Made by a program: the position numbers and the translations under genes. This document shows positions 16,313 through 25,377 of a DNA stretch of 64,000 nt, one piece after another. The DNA lies in the NCBI RefSeq assembly GCF_014851865.1, contig NZ_JACVAM010000007.1:1-64000 (forward strand). Direction: 5' to 3'. Each line of letters opens with the position of its first letter. Position 1 is the first letter of the stretch. This stretch comes from Pseudomonas sp. PDM16. Lineage in GTDB: Bacteria > Pseudomonadota > Gammaproteobacteria > Pseudomonadales > Pseudomonadaceae. A model generated the notes under the pieces. The model saw nothing but the letters and a program-made list of their open reading frames with translations. It was not told the DNA's origin and ran no database searches.

Positions 16313-16356
16313 TTGTTGGCGAGCGAACGGCTCCCTTTGATCACGTGAGGATGGAA

Positions 16357-17397
16357 ATGGACGAGAACAAGAAGCGCGCGTTGGCGGCTGCCCTGGGCCA
16401 GATCGAGAAGCAGTTCGGCAAGGGTGCCGTGATGCGTATGGGCGACCACGACCGCCAGGCCATTCCGGCCATCTCTACCGGCTCCCTCGGCCTCGACATC
16501 GCGCTCGGCATCGGCGGCCTGCCGAAGGGCCGTATCGTCGAGATCTACGGTCCGGAATCCTCTGGTAAGACCACCCTGACACTGTCGGTCATCGCCGAAG
16601 CCCAGAAGGCCGGTGCCACCTGTGCCTTCGTCGACGCCGAACACGCGCTTGATCCGGATTACGCTGGCAAGCTGGGCGTCAACGTCGATGATCTGCTGGT
16701 CTCGCAGCCGGACACTGGCGAGCAGGCACTCGAAATTACCGACATGCTGGTACGTTCCAACGCCGTCGACGTGATCATCGTCGACTCCGTGGCTGCCCTG
16801 GTACCCAAGGCCGAGATCGAAGGCGAGATGGGCGATGCCCACGTCGGCCTGCAGGCCCGCCTGATGAGCCAGGCGCTGCGCAAGATCACCGGCAACATCA
16901 AGAATGCCAACTGCCTGGTCATCTTCATCAACCAGATCCGTATGAAGATCGGCGTGATGTTCGGCAACCCGGAAACCACCACCGGCGGTAACGCCCTGAA
17001 GTTCTACGCCTCCGTACGCCTGGACATTCGTCGTACCGGTGCGGTGAAGGAAGGTGACGAGGTGGTCGGCAGCGAGACCCGCGTCAAGGTGGTGAAGAAC
17101 AAGGTGGCCCCGCCGTTCCGCCAAGCCGAGTTCCAGATCATGTACGGCAAGGGTATCTACCGTACTGGCGAGATCATCGACCTGGGTGTGCAGCTCGGCC
17201 TGGTGGAGAAGTCCGGTGCCTGGTACAGCTACCAAGGCAACAAGATCGGCCAGGGCAAGGCCAATGCCGCCAAGTACCTGGAGGACAACCCGGAGGTGGG
17301 TGGTGCCATCGAGAAGATCATCCGCGAGAAGCTGCTGGTCGACTCCGCAGCCCGTGGCGCGGTCGAGACTGACGAGACGGCCGATCTGGATGCCTGA
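16357..17397 (+). CDS. recA: Recombinase RecA
   Basis: 346 residues from ATG 16357, beginning MDENKKRALAAALGQIEK. An in-frame ATG at 16351 is only one base from the GAGG Shine-Dalgarno, whereas 16357 has proper 6-base spacing and matches known Pseudomonas RecA. Walker A GPESSGKTTLTL is at about residues 66-77, with the NQIRMKIGVMFGNPETTTGGNALKFY loop 2 region later and an acidic C-terminus (ETDETADLDA). It forms ATP-dependent filaments on ssDNA for homologous recombination and LexA self-cleavage. Confidence 0.98.
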   Translation: MDENKKRALAAALGQIEKQFGKGAVMRMGDHDRQAIPAISTGSLGLDIALGIGGLPKGRIVEIYGPESSGKTTLTLSVIAEAQKAGATCAFVDAEHALDPDYAGKLGVNVDDLLVSQPDTGEQALEITDMLVRSNAVDVIIVDSVAALVPKAEIEGEMGDAHVGLQARLMSQALRKITGNIKNANCLVIFINQIRMKIGVMFGNPETTTGGNALKFYASVRLDIRRTGAVKEGDEVVGSETRVKVVKNKVAPPFRQAEFQIMYGKGIYRTGEIIDLGVQLGLVEKSGAWYSYQGNKIGQGKANAAKYLEDNPEVGGAIEKIIREKLLVDSAARGAVETDETADLDA

Positions 17398-17413
17398 TCG
17401 GCTTGCCTGAAGC

Positions 17414-17890
17414 ATGGAGCGTTCCGCAAGTGGCATGCTCGACAACCCGGTCGCGGTGCGCCGGGTTGCCATGGATCTGCTGGCCCGGCGTGAGCATGGG
17501 CGGGTCGAACTGGTGCGCAAGCTGCGTCAGCGCGGTGCTCCGCAGGATCTGATCGACAGTGCGCTCGATCGCCTCGCGGAGGAGGGGCTGCTGTCGGAGT
17601 CTCGTTATCTCGAAAGCTTTGTGGCCAGTCGTGGACGAGCTGGCTATGGTCCCATGCGAATCCGTGAAGAGCTGGCGCAGCGGGGCTTGTCCAGGCCCGA
17701 TATCGAGCAGGCGCTGAGCGAGGCTGAGATCGATTGGGGGGAGCAGCTGCGCGAGTTGTGGCAGCGCAAGTTCGCCGGTCAGTTGCCGGCGGATATGCGC
17801 GAGAAGGCCAAGCAAGCACGCTTTCTCGCCTATCGAGGTTTCCCGCAGGAACAGATTGGCCGCCTGCTACGTGGTGCCAGTCTGGACTGA
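17414..17890 (+). CDS. recX: RecA regulator RecX
   Basis: 158 residues from ATG 17414; an alternative ATG at 17435 would give 151 residues, closer to other RecX proteins, with no strong ribosome-binding site for either. It shows the three-helix repeat pattern AMDLLARREHGRVELVRKLRQRG, LDRLAEEGLLSESRYLESFV and GPMRIREELAQRGLSRPDIEQAL. RecX binds within the RecA filament groove and limits recombination. It begins 16 bases after recA and is presumably co-transcribed and SOS-controlled. A terminator follows. Confidence 0.93.
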   Translation: MERSASGMLDNPVAVRRVAMDLLARREHGRVELVRKLRQRGAPQDLIDSALDRLAEEGLLSESRYLESFVASRGRAGYGPMRIREELAQRGLSRPDIEQALSEAEIDWGEQLRELWQRKFAGQLPADMREKAKQARFLAYRGFPQEQIGRLLRGASLD

Positions 17891-17899
17891 TTTCCCCTT

Positions 17900-17936
17900 G
17901 AGCCCGGAGCGTTCCCCTCTCCGGGCTCCGTTTTTT
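17900..17936 (+). terminator. Intrinsic terminator after recX
   Basis: GAGCCCGGAG (17900-17909) pairs with CTCCGGGCTC (17919-17928) around a 9-base loop, followed by CG and six T residues. Confidence 0.9.
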
Positions 17937-17976
17937 CTACCTCACCCTCGTGTTGGTCGGACGACAATCAAGGGTT

Positions 17977-19056
17977 TCAGCCGTTCTGCACCCAGTTCTG
18001 CGGCAGATTGATGAAGTCGACCAATTCACGCAGACGCCCATGGTCGCGAGCGTTGAAATGGAATGCCAAACGAACCAGATCGAACAGCTCCGGTTCATCG
18101 CGTTCCTTTTCGTCGGCTGGTTGCTGCTGATAGTCGCCGCTCAGGCAAAGATCGAAGAACTCCTTGTTCAGTACCTGAATGGCCGACTCGTTGAGCGGGT
18201 GGTTCATGCGAATCACGAATTGGCCCTTGAGCCAGCGTGATGAGTGGTAGTTGCGATAGAAGCGAGCGATTTCCTGGCCGGCTTCCTCAGCGCTGTGTAC
18301 CAGGCGCACCAAATGTAGATCACTGGGGAGTATGTAGCGGCGCTCTTGTAGTTGGCTTCCGAGCAGACGCAGGAAACTCTCCCAGTAGTCACTGTCCGGC
18401 TCGTCTAGCAGGACGATAGGGACCAATGGACTCTTGCCGGTCTGCACTAGCGTCATCACCTCCAGCGCTTCATCCAGGGTGCCGAAGCCACCAGGACAGA
18501 GCACTAGCGCGTCGGCCTCTTTGACGAAAAACAATTTGCGCAGAAAGAAGAAGTGGAATGACAGCAGGTTGCCGCTGCCCTGCATGGTGGCATTGGCACC
18601 TTGCTCGAAGGGTAGGGTGATGTTGAAGCCCAGGCTGTTTTCCCTACCAGCACCTTCATGGGCGGCGGCCATCACGCCACCGCCTGCACCGGTGATGACC
18701 ATCAGGTCGAGACGAGACAAAGTCTGGCCGAGTTCGCGTGCCAATTGATAAACGGGATGGTCAGGCGGGGTGCGCGCGGAGCCGAATACCGTGACCTTGC
18801 GCCGCCGCTTGAACTGCTCGAGGGTGCTGAAGGCCAGTTCCATTTCGCGCAGGGTCTGCAGCATGATCTTGGCATCCCAGCGGTTACGATCTGCCTGTGC
18901 CATGCGGATCACGGTGGTGAGCATTTCCTGGTACAGCGGCAGGTTGGGGCTGGCGGTGGGAACCACGAGGGCGGCGAGCTCTTCGACCTTGCTGCTCAGA
19001 TCAACGCCGCTAGTGTGGAAATGGCGGGATAGATAGTCATCCGGTTCATAAGGCAT
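17977..19056 (-). CDS. LOG-family (lysine-decarboxylase-like fold) protein
   Basis: 359 residues from ATG at 19056. An ATG at 19062 is in frame but overlaps the AAGGAG ribosome-binding site, which is spaced correctly only for 19056. The Rossmann-like core shows VTVFGSARTPP, a GAGGGVMAAAHEGA loop and PGGFGTLDEALE, the PGGxGT-T/D-E signature of cytokinin-activating LOG proteins and nucleotide 5'-monophosphate nucleosidases. The N-terminal about 90 residues and C-terminal about 70 residues extend beyond plain LOG length, as in YgdH/PpnN-type or larger Pseudomonas homologues. Substrate unknown. Confidence 0.8.
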   Translation of the reverse strand: MPYEPDDYLSRHFHTSGVDLSSKVEELAALVVPTASPNLPLYQEMLTTVIRMAQADRNRWDAKIMLQTLREMELAFSTLEQFKRRRKVTVFGSARTPPDHPVYQLARELGQTLSRLDLMVITGAGGGVMAAAHEGAGRENSLGFNITLPFEQGANATMQGSGNLLSFHFFFLRKLFFVKEADALVLCPGGFGTLDEALEVMTLVQTGKSPLVPIVLLDEPDSDYWESFLRLLGSQLQERRYILPSDLHLVRLVHSAEEAGQEIARFYRNYHSSRWLKGQFVIRMNHPLNESAIQVLNKEFFDLCLSGDYQQQPADEKERDEPELFDLVRLAFHFNARDHGRLRELVDFINLPQNWVQNG

Positions 19057-19436
19057 GGACATCTCCTTCTACTGAGGCGGCTCGACACCTGTTCTATGGT
19101 GTCGAGCGCCTAGCCAGAGTATGGCCCGCCCCGTGACGTTTTAGCTGCAAGATCGGCTTTCATGTCATTCGTCCGCCTCCACCAGACCCCGCCAAGGATC
19201 TGTTTTACTGCTGGGGTGAAGCCGCACGGCCGCCGATGAATGCAAGAGGTTTAAAAAAGAGAAGAAGATATGCCCGAGCTGACATTGGAGCTTGAACTGG
19301 GGTGTATCGCATGCTGTTGCGGGCAGCGCCTGACCTGAGTTGAGACTGGAGGGTGGTTTGCGCCGATCCGGCTACATGCCGGCTCTACATGGCGCAGTTG
19401 AGCGCAGATGGTAAGCATCTGCGCAGCAAGAGCTTG
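19057..19436. other. Intergenic region with two hairpins
   Basis: No gene seen. CTCGACACC (19081-19089) pairs with GGTGTCGAG (19098-19106) in the leader of the LOG gene. GCGCAGATG (19402-19410) pairs with CATCTGCGC (19416-19424) just past the end of the PA3611-like gene and may help terminate it, although no T-run follows. The middle contains nothing I recognise. Confidence 0.4.
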
Positions 19437-19838
19437 TCACTGCAGTCCGCAGTCCGCCTTGGCGAAGCGCTCGACAGTGATCGGCCGGTTGGTCTTGTAC
19501 TCGCTGAACTGGTAGCGCAGCACGGCACCGCTGCTTAGCAGTTGGCTGTAACCGGGATTCCTGCAAACGCTGGCGGCCAGCTGACTGCGAACGCTCTGCG
19601 GGTTGCTGCGCATCTGTTCTGCGTGGGCAGGTCGCACGCTGAGATGGTTGATCAGTTCGTTACCTTCGACCGTATAGCCTTGATCGAGAATGTCCTCGTT
19701 GATTGCCCGCGGAGTGCCTGCGCTGCTTTCCTTGGCTACCTTCTCAAGCATGCGAGTCAACTCGTGCTCCTGTAACGAGGCGGCCTGGGCGAGAGGCAGG
19801 AAGGCGGCGATGGCGAATAGGGTAACGAGGCGGGGCAT
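19437..19838 (-). CDS. Secreted/periplasmic PA3611-like protein
   Basis: 133 residues from ATG at 19838 with a GGAGAT ribosome-binding site; a further ATG 12 bases upstream overlaps that site. A signal peptide (PRLVTLFAIAAFLPLAQAAS) is clear, cleaved after about residue 20. The mature domain carries two Cys (VCRNPGY and DCGLQ) likely joined as a disulfide. From memory it closely resembles P. aeruginosa PA3611, a small secretory protein of known fold but unsettled function. Single gene between divergent and convergent neighbours. Confidence 0.75.
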   Translation of the reverse strand: MPRLVTLFAIAAFLPLAQAASLQEHELTRMLEKVAKESSAGTPRAINEDILDQGYTVEGNELINHLSVRPAHAEQMRSNPQSVRSQLAASVCRNPGYSQLLSSGAVLRYQFSEYKTNRPITVERFAKADCGLQ

Positions 19839-19960
19839 GGTGATCTCCATATGGGCGGTGCAGCCTTCGACCGGCACTCCTGGCACGGGTTCAGCAGGAA
19901 GCCATCTTACTCCCTGTCGGTGGTGGGGGTAGACTGCGCGCCTTTTCCGTGGAGTCAGTC

Positions 19961-20674
19961 ATGAGTCATGCCGTCGCCCGCCTGCGTATCGAGCGCCTGG
20001 CGCGCAGCCTCAAGCCATTCGTATCCCGTGGTTCGCGCTCCGAGCGCTGCCCCGGTTGCCGGGTGATTCCTAGTTACTGCCTATGCGCCTGGCGTCCCAG
20101 GGTCGAAGTGGAGGCCGGCGTATGTCTGTTGATGTACGACGTGGAGGCGCTGAAGCCTAGCAATACGGGCTGGTTGATCGCCGACCTGGTTGCCGATACC
20201 CATGCCTTCGGATGGCAGCGCACCGAAGTGGATCCTCGCTTGCTGGAGTTGCTGGACGATCCACAGTATGCGCCTTGCGTGGTGTTCCCCGGTGAGTACG
20301 CCGAGCCCGAACGGGTGATCGAGGAGTTGCCGTCGTTGGCAGAGGGCAAGCGACCGCTGTTCATTCTGCTCGACGCCACCTGGACCGAGGCGCGCAAGAT
20401 GTTTCGCAAGAGTCCCTACCTGAACCGATTTCCTGTGCTCAGCCTGAGACCGGAACAATTGTCGCGCTATCGTCTGCGCCGCTCCAAGCGCGACGAGCAT
20501 CTGTGTACCGCCGAGGTTGCTGCGCTATGCCTGGAGCTGGCTGGCGAGCCTCGAGCCGCCAGCGCTCTGGATGCCTGGCTGGACCTGTTCACGGAACATT
20601 ACCTGGGCGCCAAGCACCGCCGGTTGCTGGACGAGCAGAGCCCGGCGCACCAGGCCGTCAAACCTTTCCTCTGA
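19961..20674 (+). CDS. tapT: tRNA-uridine aminocarboxypropyltransferase (DTW domain)
   Basis: 237 residues from ATG 19961, set by GGAG at 19951-19954; a GTG at 19949 is in frame but overlaps that site. An N-terminal zinc knuckle CPGCRVIPSYCLC is followed by the DTW region LLDATWTEARKMFRKSPYLN, and SKRDEHLCTAEVAALCLE binds the methionine-derived substrate side. The enzyme transfers the 3-amino-3-carboxypropyl group from SAM to U47 of tRNA (acp3U). Its stop abuts the stop of the convergent transporter gene. Confidence 0.88.
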   Translation: MSHAVARLRIERLARSLKPFVSRGSRSERCPGCRVIPSYCLCAWRPRVEVEAGVCLLMYDVEALKPSNTGWLIADLVADTHAFGWQRTEVDPRLLELLDDPQYAPCVVFPGEYAEPERVIEELPSLAEGKRPLFILLDATWTEARKMFRKSPYLNRFPVLSLRPEQLSRYRLRRSKRDEHLCTAEVAALCLELAGEPRAASALDAWLDLFTEHYLGAKHRRLLDEQSPAHQAVKPFL

Positions 20675-21556
20675 TCAGGCCTTCTTCGGCCACAACTGTG
20701 CCAGCAGCATGCCAGTGAACATCAGTGCGCAGCCGACGTAGCCTTTCAATGCCAGTGCTTCGCCGAGCAGGAGGGCTCCGGCGATAGCGGCGAACACAGC
20801 TTCCAGCGAGAGGATGATGGCGGCATGAGAGGCGATGGCGTGCTTCTGGGCCACTACCTGCAGGGTGAAGCCCACAGCTACGCCGAGCAGGCCGCCATAG
20901 AGAATGGCCGGGCCGGCAGCAAGGATGGAGACCAGATGGATCTCCTCAAACACTACCGCCAGGATCAGGCTCAGCACCGCACAGACGGCGAACTGCAGGA
21001 GCGCCAGGCGCAATGGGTCGTGTCTGCTGGCGAAGAAGCTCACCATCAGCACATGAATGCCCCAGACGAAGGCGCCGGCCAGTTGCAGCCAGTCACCCGA
21101 GGCGACGTGGAAGCCATCGCCTACGCTGAGCAGGAACATACCGACCACCGCAAGGCTTGCGCCTAGCCAGGTGCCCAGACCGGTGCGGTGGCCAAGGAAC
21201 AGGCCGAGTAGCGGCACCACAATGACATAGAGGCCGGTGATGAAGCCGGAATTGGTGACGCTGGTGAACAGCAGGCCGACCTGCTGCAGATTGATGCCCA
21301 GCGACAGTGCCAGCCCCATGGCCAGGCCGCCGAGCAGCAGACCACGATTGAGTGGAGCCGGTTTGTGTTCGCCGTTTCGCTTGCCGAGCCAGAGCACCAG
21401 TGGCAGAAGCGCCAGGGTGGCGAGTGCGAAGCGCAGACCGGTATAGAGGAAGGGCCCGATAGCATCCATGCCCAGTCGCTGCGCGACGAAGGCGGAGCCC
21501 CAGATCATCGCGGTCAGCAGCATCAACAGGTCGGCGCGGAGGGCTTGGCTTCGCAT
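20675..21556 (-). CDS. EamA/DMT-family transporter
   Basis: 293 residues from ATG at 21556; further upstream codons in frame are not conserved-looking. Ten hydrophobic helices in two five-helix repeats, with the opening ADLLMLLTAMIWGSAFVAQRLGMD and the closing LSLEAVFAAIAGALLLGEAL typical of EamA exporters. Inner membrane, substrate unknown. It is a different subgroup from the transporter at 7863-8744. It is divergent from erdR and ends flush against tapT. Confidence 0.85.
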   Translation of the reverse strand: MRSQALRADLLMLLTAMIWGSAFVAQRLGMDAIGPFLYTGLRFALATLALLPLVLWLGKRNGEHKPAPLNRGLLLGGLAMGLALSLGINLQQVGLLFTSVTNSGFITGLYVIVVPLLGLFLGHRTGLGTWLGASLAVVGMFLLSVGDGFHVASGDWLQLAGAFVWGIHVLMVSFFASRHDPLRLALLQFAVCAVLSLILAVVFEEIHLVSILAAGPAILYGGLLGVAVGFTLQVVAQKHAIASHAAIILSLEAVFAAIAGALLLGEALALKGYVGCALMFTGMLLAQLWPKKA

Positions 21557-21681
21557 GAGGGTTCTCGGATGGGAAAAGCAGGCGACTTTGCCGTAAAGCA
21601 TGGAACTTGACCACCCCGTCACGGGTGGGCATGCTGAGCGCCGCCTCGCTGGCCCGTTCGACAACAACAACAGGAAAGTAC

Positions 21682-22332
21682 ATGGCCGCTTACGAGATTC
21701 TGATCGCTGACGACCATCCGCTGTTTCGCAGTGCCCTGCAGCAGGCGCTAACCCTGGGGCTGGGGGCGGAGGTGCGCCTGGTCGAGGCTGCCAGTATCGC
21801 CGAGCTGGAGGTTTGCCTCGGAGAGAAGGGGGATTGGGACCTGGTGTTGCTCGATCTCAACATGCCTGGCGCCTATGGTTTCTCAGGCCTGGTGCTACTG
21901 AGAGGCCAATATCCACAGATTCCGGTGGTGATGATTTCGGCGCAGGAGGAGGCTGCGGTCGTCGCGCGCTCCCGCGAGTTCGGTGCCAGCGGTTTCATCC
22001 CGAAATCGAGCCCGCTGGAAACCATCCAGCAGGCCGTGCGCCAAGTGCTCGACGGCGATGTCTGGTGGCCCCCGCAGTCCTCTGCCGTTGGCAGTGTATC
22101 GGCCGAGGCCAAGGCGGCCAGCGAAGGCCTGGCGAGCCTGACTCCCCAACAGTTCCGGGTGTTGACCATGGTCTGCGAGGGGCTGTTGAACAAGCAAATC
22201 GCTTTCGAACTGAACGTGTCAGAGGCCACCATCAAGGCCCACGTTACTGCCATCTTCCGCAAGCTGGGTGTACGCACTCGTACTCAGGCTGCGTTGCTGC
22301 TGCAGCAGATGGAGTCGATCCCGGGGCAATAG
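21682..22332 (+). CDS. erdR: LuxR-type response regulator ErdR
   Basis: 216 residues from ATG 21682 with an AGGAA ribosome-binding site. The receiver domain (residues 3-120) has the acidic pair DDH near the start, the phospho-acceptor Asp in VLLDLNMPG and the conserved Lys in FIPKSSP. The C-terminal NarL/LuxR helix-turn-helix reads LTPQQFRVLTMVCEGLLNKQIAFELNVSEATIKAHV. Adjacency to dgkA matches P. aeruginosa ErdR, which controls ethanol-oxidation and acetate-utilisation genes; transfer of that role is by synteny. The partner kinase is not in the window. Confidence 0.85.
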   Translation: MAAYEILIADDHPLFRSALQQALTLGLGAEVRLVEAASIAELEVCLGEKGDWDLVLLDLNMPGAYGFSGLVLLRGQYPQIPVVMISAQEEAAVVARSREFGASGFIPKSSPLETIQQAVRQVLDGDVWWPPQSSAVGSVSAEAKAASEGLASLTPQQFRVLTMVCEGLLNKQIAFELNVSEATIKAHVTAIFRKLGVRTRTQAALLLQQMESIPGQ

Positions 22333-22401
22333 CCCTTCACGCATTTTTGACGGCGCAACCTCTAAGGTGCCGCGCTTCATCGCTCAGGACAGCAGTTCTT
22401 C

Positions 22402-22767
22402 ATGTCGCCATTCAAGGGCCAGACCGGCCTGAAACGTATTTTCAACGCCGCCGGCTATTCCTTCGACGGCCTGCGCGCGGCCTTCGTCGGCGAAGCGGCT
22501 TTCCGCCAGTTGGTACTGCTCAACGTGGTGCTGATCCCGCTGGCTTTCTGGCTCGATGTGAGCCCGGTGGAGCGGGCGCTGATGGTGGCCGTGAGCATGC
22601 TGTCGCTGATCGTCGAACTGCTCAATTCGGCAGTGGAGGCGGCCATTGATCGCATCTCGCTGGAGCGCCATCCACTGTCGAAGAACGCCAAGGACATGGG
22701 TAGCGCCGCGCAGCTCACATCCCTGGCGGTGATCACACTGGTCTGGGCAATCATTCTGATCGGCTGA
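22402..22767 (+). CDS. dgkA: Diacylglycerol kinase DgkA
   Basis: 121 residues, three hydrophobic helices, with the catalytic and metal-binding signature ELLNSAVEAAIDRI at about residues 72-85. It phosphorylates diacylglycerol to phosphatidate in the inner membrane, recycling diacylglycerol from osmoregulated glucan or lipid modification. Length and motif are standard. Preceded by erdR with a 69-base gap. Confidence 0.95.
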   Translation: MSPFKGQTGLKRIFNAAGYSFDGLRAAFVGEAAFRQLVLLNVVLIPLAFWLDVSPVERALMVAVSMLSLIVELLNSAVEAAIDRISLERHPLSKNAKDMGSAAQLTSLAVITLVWAIILIG

Positions 22768-22777
22768 GCCGCGTCAG

Positions 22778-22913
22778 AACCTGTTCACAGTCTGCTGTCG
22801 TCGGCCGAACGGCGTTGGAAACCGCCTCGGGTAGCTCATTTACAACTCGTAAACTCCGCACCTCGGCCATTTCCGCCACCGTTTTGCTCTAGCTCGCGAG
22901 ACTTTGAACGGGT
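22778..22913. repeat. Palindromic intergenic element
   Basis: The ends are inverted copies: AACCTGTTCACAGTCT (22778-22793) and AGACTTTGAACGGGT (22899-22913). Between them lie further near-palindromic segments (GTTGGAAACCGCCTCGGG, CTCATTTACAACTCG, CGGCCATTTCCGCC). The layout suggests a non-coding, possibly mobilisable repeat of about 136 bp. I have an impression that similar sequence recurs between Pseudomonas genes but cannot verify this. Confidence 0.55.
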
Positions 22914-22946
22914 GCTGTAGGGCGAGCGCCGCTCGCCCTACAGCAC
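22912..22946. terminator. Strong inverted repeat between dgkA and the DUF58 gene
   Basis: A perfect 16-bp stem (GTGCTGTAGGGCGAGC 22912-22927 with its complement 22931-22946) and a 3-base loop GCC. It overlaps the last codons of the DUF58 gene. No T-run, so it may be a REP-like element or a convergent-transcript barrier rather than a classical terminator. Confidence 0.6.
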
Positions 22947-24269
22947 TCCGGCCTTCTTCCAGGCCAGATAGCGCCCGACCAGTTCCGGCCCCAGCTCGTT
23001 CGGCCTGGCATCCAGCACCGGCACGCCGTGGGCCAGTAGTCGCTCATGCAGGCCGGCACGTGCATTCAGATAGTCGACCGTGCCGCAGTAGGCCAGAGCT
23101 TGCTCGTAGTCCTGCACCTGGGTGTGGCGCAGGCGATCCAGCACTTCTTCGCGCAGGCTGGCGATCAGCACCCGGTGCTGGCGGCCGAGGCGTTTGACCG
23201 CGCCTAGCAGCTCTTCGTCGTCCTCGTCGCGCAGGTTGGTCACCAGCACCACCAGCGCGCGGCGGCGCTGACGGGCGAGCAGGGCGTTGATCGCCGCCGC
23301 ATAGTCAGCAGGGCGACGAGTGCTGTCGAGGGCATATACGGCGTTGAGCAGGCTGCTGATATGCGCCTGCCCCTTGACTGGTGCGACGTACTGATCCTGA
23401 TTGCCGGCGAAAGTCGCCAGGCCGACGGCATCGCCCTGGCGCAGAGCCACATAGCTCAGCAGCAGGCAGGCATTGAGGGCGTGGTCGAAGTGCGACAGTT
23501 CATCGTCCTGGCTGCGCATGCGACGGCCACAGTCGATCAGGAAGACGATCTGCTGATCGCGTTCGTCCTGATACTCGCGGGCAATCGGCGTGCGCTTGCG
23601 GGCAGTGGCCTTCCAGTCGATCTGGCGCAATGTGTCGCCGTCACGGAACTCGCGAAGCTGGTGAAACTCCAGGCCGAGACCACGCCGCTGGCGCTGGCGT
23701 ACGCCCATCTGGCTGAGCCAGTCGTCCACCGCCATCAGCTGGGCGCCGTAGAGACGGGCGAAGTCCGGGTAGACACGGGTCTCGCTGGCCTTGTCGACGA
23801 AGCGGCGAGATTGCCAGAAGCGCAGGGGGCTCGGCAGCAGTACTTCGCAGCGAGGGAAACGGAAATGGCCGCGCTTTAGCGGGCGTACCCGATAGCCGAA
23901 TTCGGTCTGCTCACCCGGATGCAGTTCCACCCGCTGCGGCAAGAACTCGAAGTCCATGTGCTCGGGCAGATGATCGAAGGCCTGCACGGCCAAAGGCTGA
24001 CGGTAGTCGTGGTGCAGAGTCAGACGCACCTCGCTCCAACGGCCCAGCGGCAAGTTGCCGGGGAGCTGACGCTCCAGGCGTGGAGAGGGCAGGCGGCGGA
24101 GCCACGCGGCATCCAGGCCGGCGATCAACAGCATCGCTAGCAGCAGGCCCCACCACAAGGGTGACAGGGTCTGCGGCAGCTTGATACCGAGCAGCGGCAG
24201 CGTGCCGAGGACGATGGCCAGGCCCAGCAGGCCGCCGAGCAGTCCGAGGAGCAGACGGGATGGCTTCAT
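22938..24269 (-). CDS. DUF58 (VWA-like) membrane protein
   Basis: 443 residues. Two N-terminal membrane helices (about residues 5-30 and 37-52) precede a soluble domain with the DUF58 signature REFRDGDTLRQIDWKATARKRTPIAREY and a VWA-like fold starting at QIVFLIDCGRRMRS, where the MIDAS serines of a true DxSxS are largely replaced. DUF58 proteins act with MoxR AAA+ ATPases in assembly or metal-insertion chaperone systems. It starts 10 bases after the moxR stop and is the last gene of the six-gene operon. Confidence 0.85.
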   Translation of the reverse strand: MKPSRLLLGLLGGLLGLAIVLGTLPLLGIKLPQTLSPLWWGLLLAMLLIAGLDAAWLRRLPSPRLERQLPGNLPLGRWSEVRLTLHHDYRQPLAVQAFDHLPEHMDFEFLPQRVELHPGEQTEFGYRVRPLKRGHFRFPRCEVLLPSPLRFWQSRRFVDKASETRVYPDFARLYGAQLMAVDDWLSQMGVRQRQRRGLGLEFHQLREFRDGDTLRQIDWKATARKRTPIAREYQDERDQQIVFLIDCGRRMRSQDDELSHFDHALNACLLLSYVALRQGDAVGLATFAGNQDQYVAPVKGQAHISSLLNAVYALDSTRRPADYAAAINALLARQRRRALVVLVTNLRDEDDEELLGAVKRLGRQHRVLIASLREEVLDRLRHTQVQDYEQALAYCGTVDYLNARAGLHERLLAHGVPVLDARPNELGPELVGRYLAWKKAGVL

Positions 24270-24279
24270 GCGCGAGCGA

Positions 24280-25377
24280 TCACAGGCGCGGTGCCGGAAC
24301 CTGGTCTAGCAACTGCTGCAGTACCTGGTCCACGGAAAGTCCTTCGATATCCAGTTCCGGCGCCAGGCGTACGCGATGTCGCAACACGGCCAGGGCGCAT
24401 GCCTTGACGTCGTCCGGGACCACGAAGTCGCCACCGCGCAGGAGGGAGCGGGCGCGGGCACCACGTACCAGGGCGATGGAGGCGCGGGGGCCTGCGCCCA
24501 TCGCCAGGCCAGGCCAGGTGCGGGTGGCGCGGGCCAGGCGCACGGCATAGTCGAGCACCTGTTCATCAATGGGCAGCTCGCTGGCGATCTTCTGCAGGGC
24601 GAGCACATCCTTGGCCTGCAGCAGGGTGCGCAGTGGCGCCACCTCGAGCATGTCGGCCTTGGCCGAGCGGGTCACCTGGCGCACCAGGCTCAGCTCCTCG
24701 TCGGCCTGTGGGTAGTCCATGCGCAGCTTGAGCATGAAACGATCCAGCTCGGCTTCCGGCAATGGGTATGTGCCTTCCTGTTCGATGGGGTTTTGCGTGG
24801 CCAGCACCAGGAATGGTTGCGGCACGGCTAGCGCTCGGCCTTCGAGGGTGATCTGGCGCTCCTGCATCACCTCCAGCAGGGCCGCCTGGGTCTTGGCCGG
24901 GGCTCGGTTGATTTCGTCAGCCAGCAGAAGGTTGGTAAAGGCAGGCCCCTTGCGTAGCTTGAATTGCTCGGTCTGCAGGTCATATACCGCGTGGCCGGTG
25001 ACATCGCTGGGCATCAGGTCGGGTGTGAACTGGATGCGTGCGAACTCGCCGCCGAAGCAGCGCGCCAGCGCGCGGACCAGTAGTGTCTTGCCCAGCCCAG
25101 GGACGCCCTCGACCAGTACGTGTCCGCCGGCAATCAGCGCCGTCAGCACGTCGTCGATGACCTCACGCTGGCCGACTACGGCCTTCTGCAGTTCCAGGCG
25201 CAGCACCTGGAGCATCTGGCTCGCGCGCTGGCGCTGCTGGCCAGCGGGATTGGCAGGTGCGGCCGCGGTCGCGGTGGCGGCTGGCGCAGATGCGGGTGCC
25301 GCGATAGTAGCTGGTGCCTCGGGCGAAGCAACTACGTCGGGGCTGGTACTGGGTTGCTGTGGGTCGTGTTCGCTCAT
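24280..25377 (-). CDS. MoxR-family AAA+ ATPase
   Basis: 365 residues from ATG at 25377. An Ala/Pro-rich N-terminal tail of about 55 residues precedes the AAA+ module: Walker A GVPGLGKTLLVRAL, Walker B LLADEINRAPAKTQAALLEVMQE, and an LATQNPIEQEGTYPLPEAELDRF sensor 1/arginine region, all diagnostic of MoxR. The C-terminal lid closes the chain. It likely remodels or inserts cofactors into a partner built by the VWA-like DUF58 protein. Its ATGA start overlaps the DUF4350 stop. Confidence 0.92.
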   Translation of the reverse strand: MSEHDPQQPSTSPDVVASPEAPATIAAPASAPAATATAAAPANPAGQQRQRASQMLQVLRLELQKAVVGQREVIDDVLTALIAGGHVLVEGVPGLGKTLLVRALARCFGGEFARIQFTPDLMPSDVTGHAVYDLQTEQFKLRKGPAFTNLLLADEINRAPAKTQAALLEVMQERQITLEGRALAVPQPFLVLATQNPIEQEGTYPLPEAELDRFMLKLRMDYPQADEELSLVRQVTRSAKADMLEVAPLRTLLQAKDVLALQKIASELPIDEQVLDYAVRLARATRTWPGLAMGAGPRASIALVRGARARSLLRGGDFVVPDDVKACALAVLRHRVRLAPELDIEGLSVDQVLQQLLDQVPAPRL

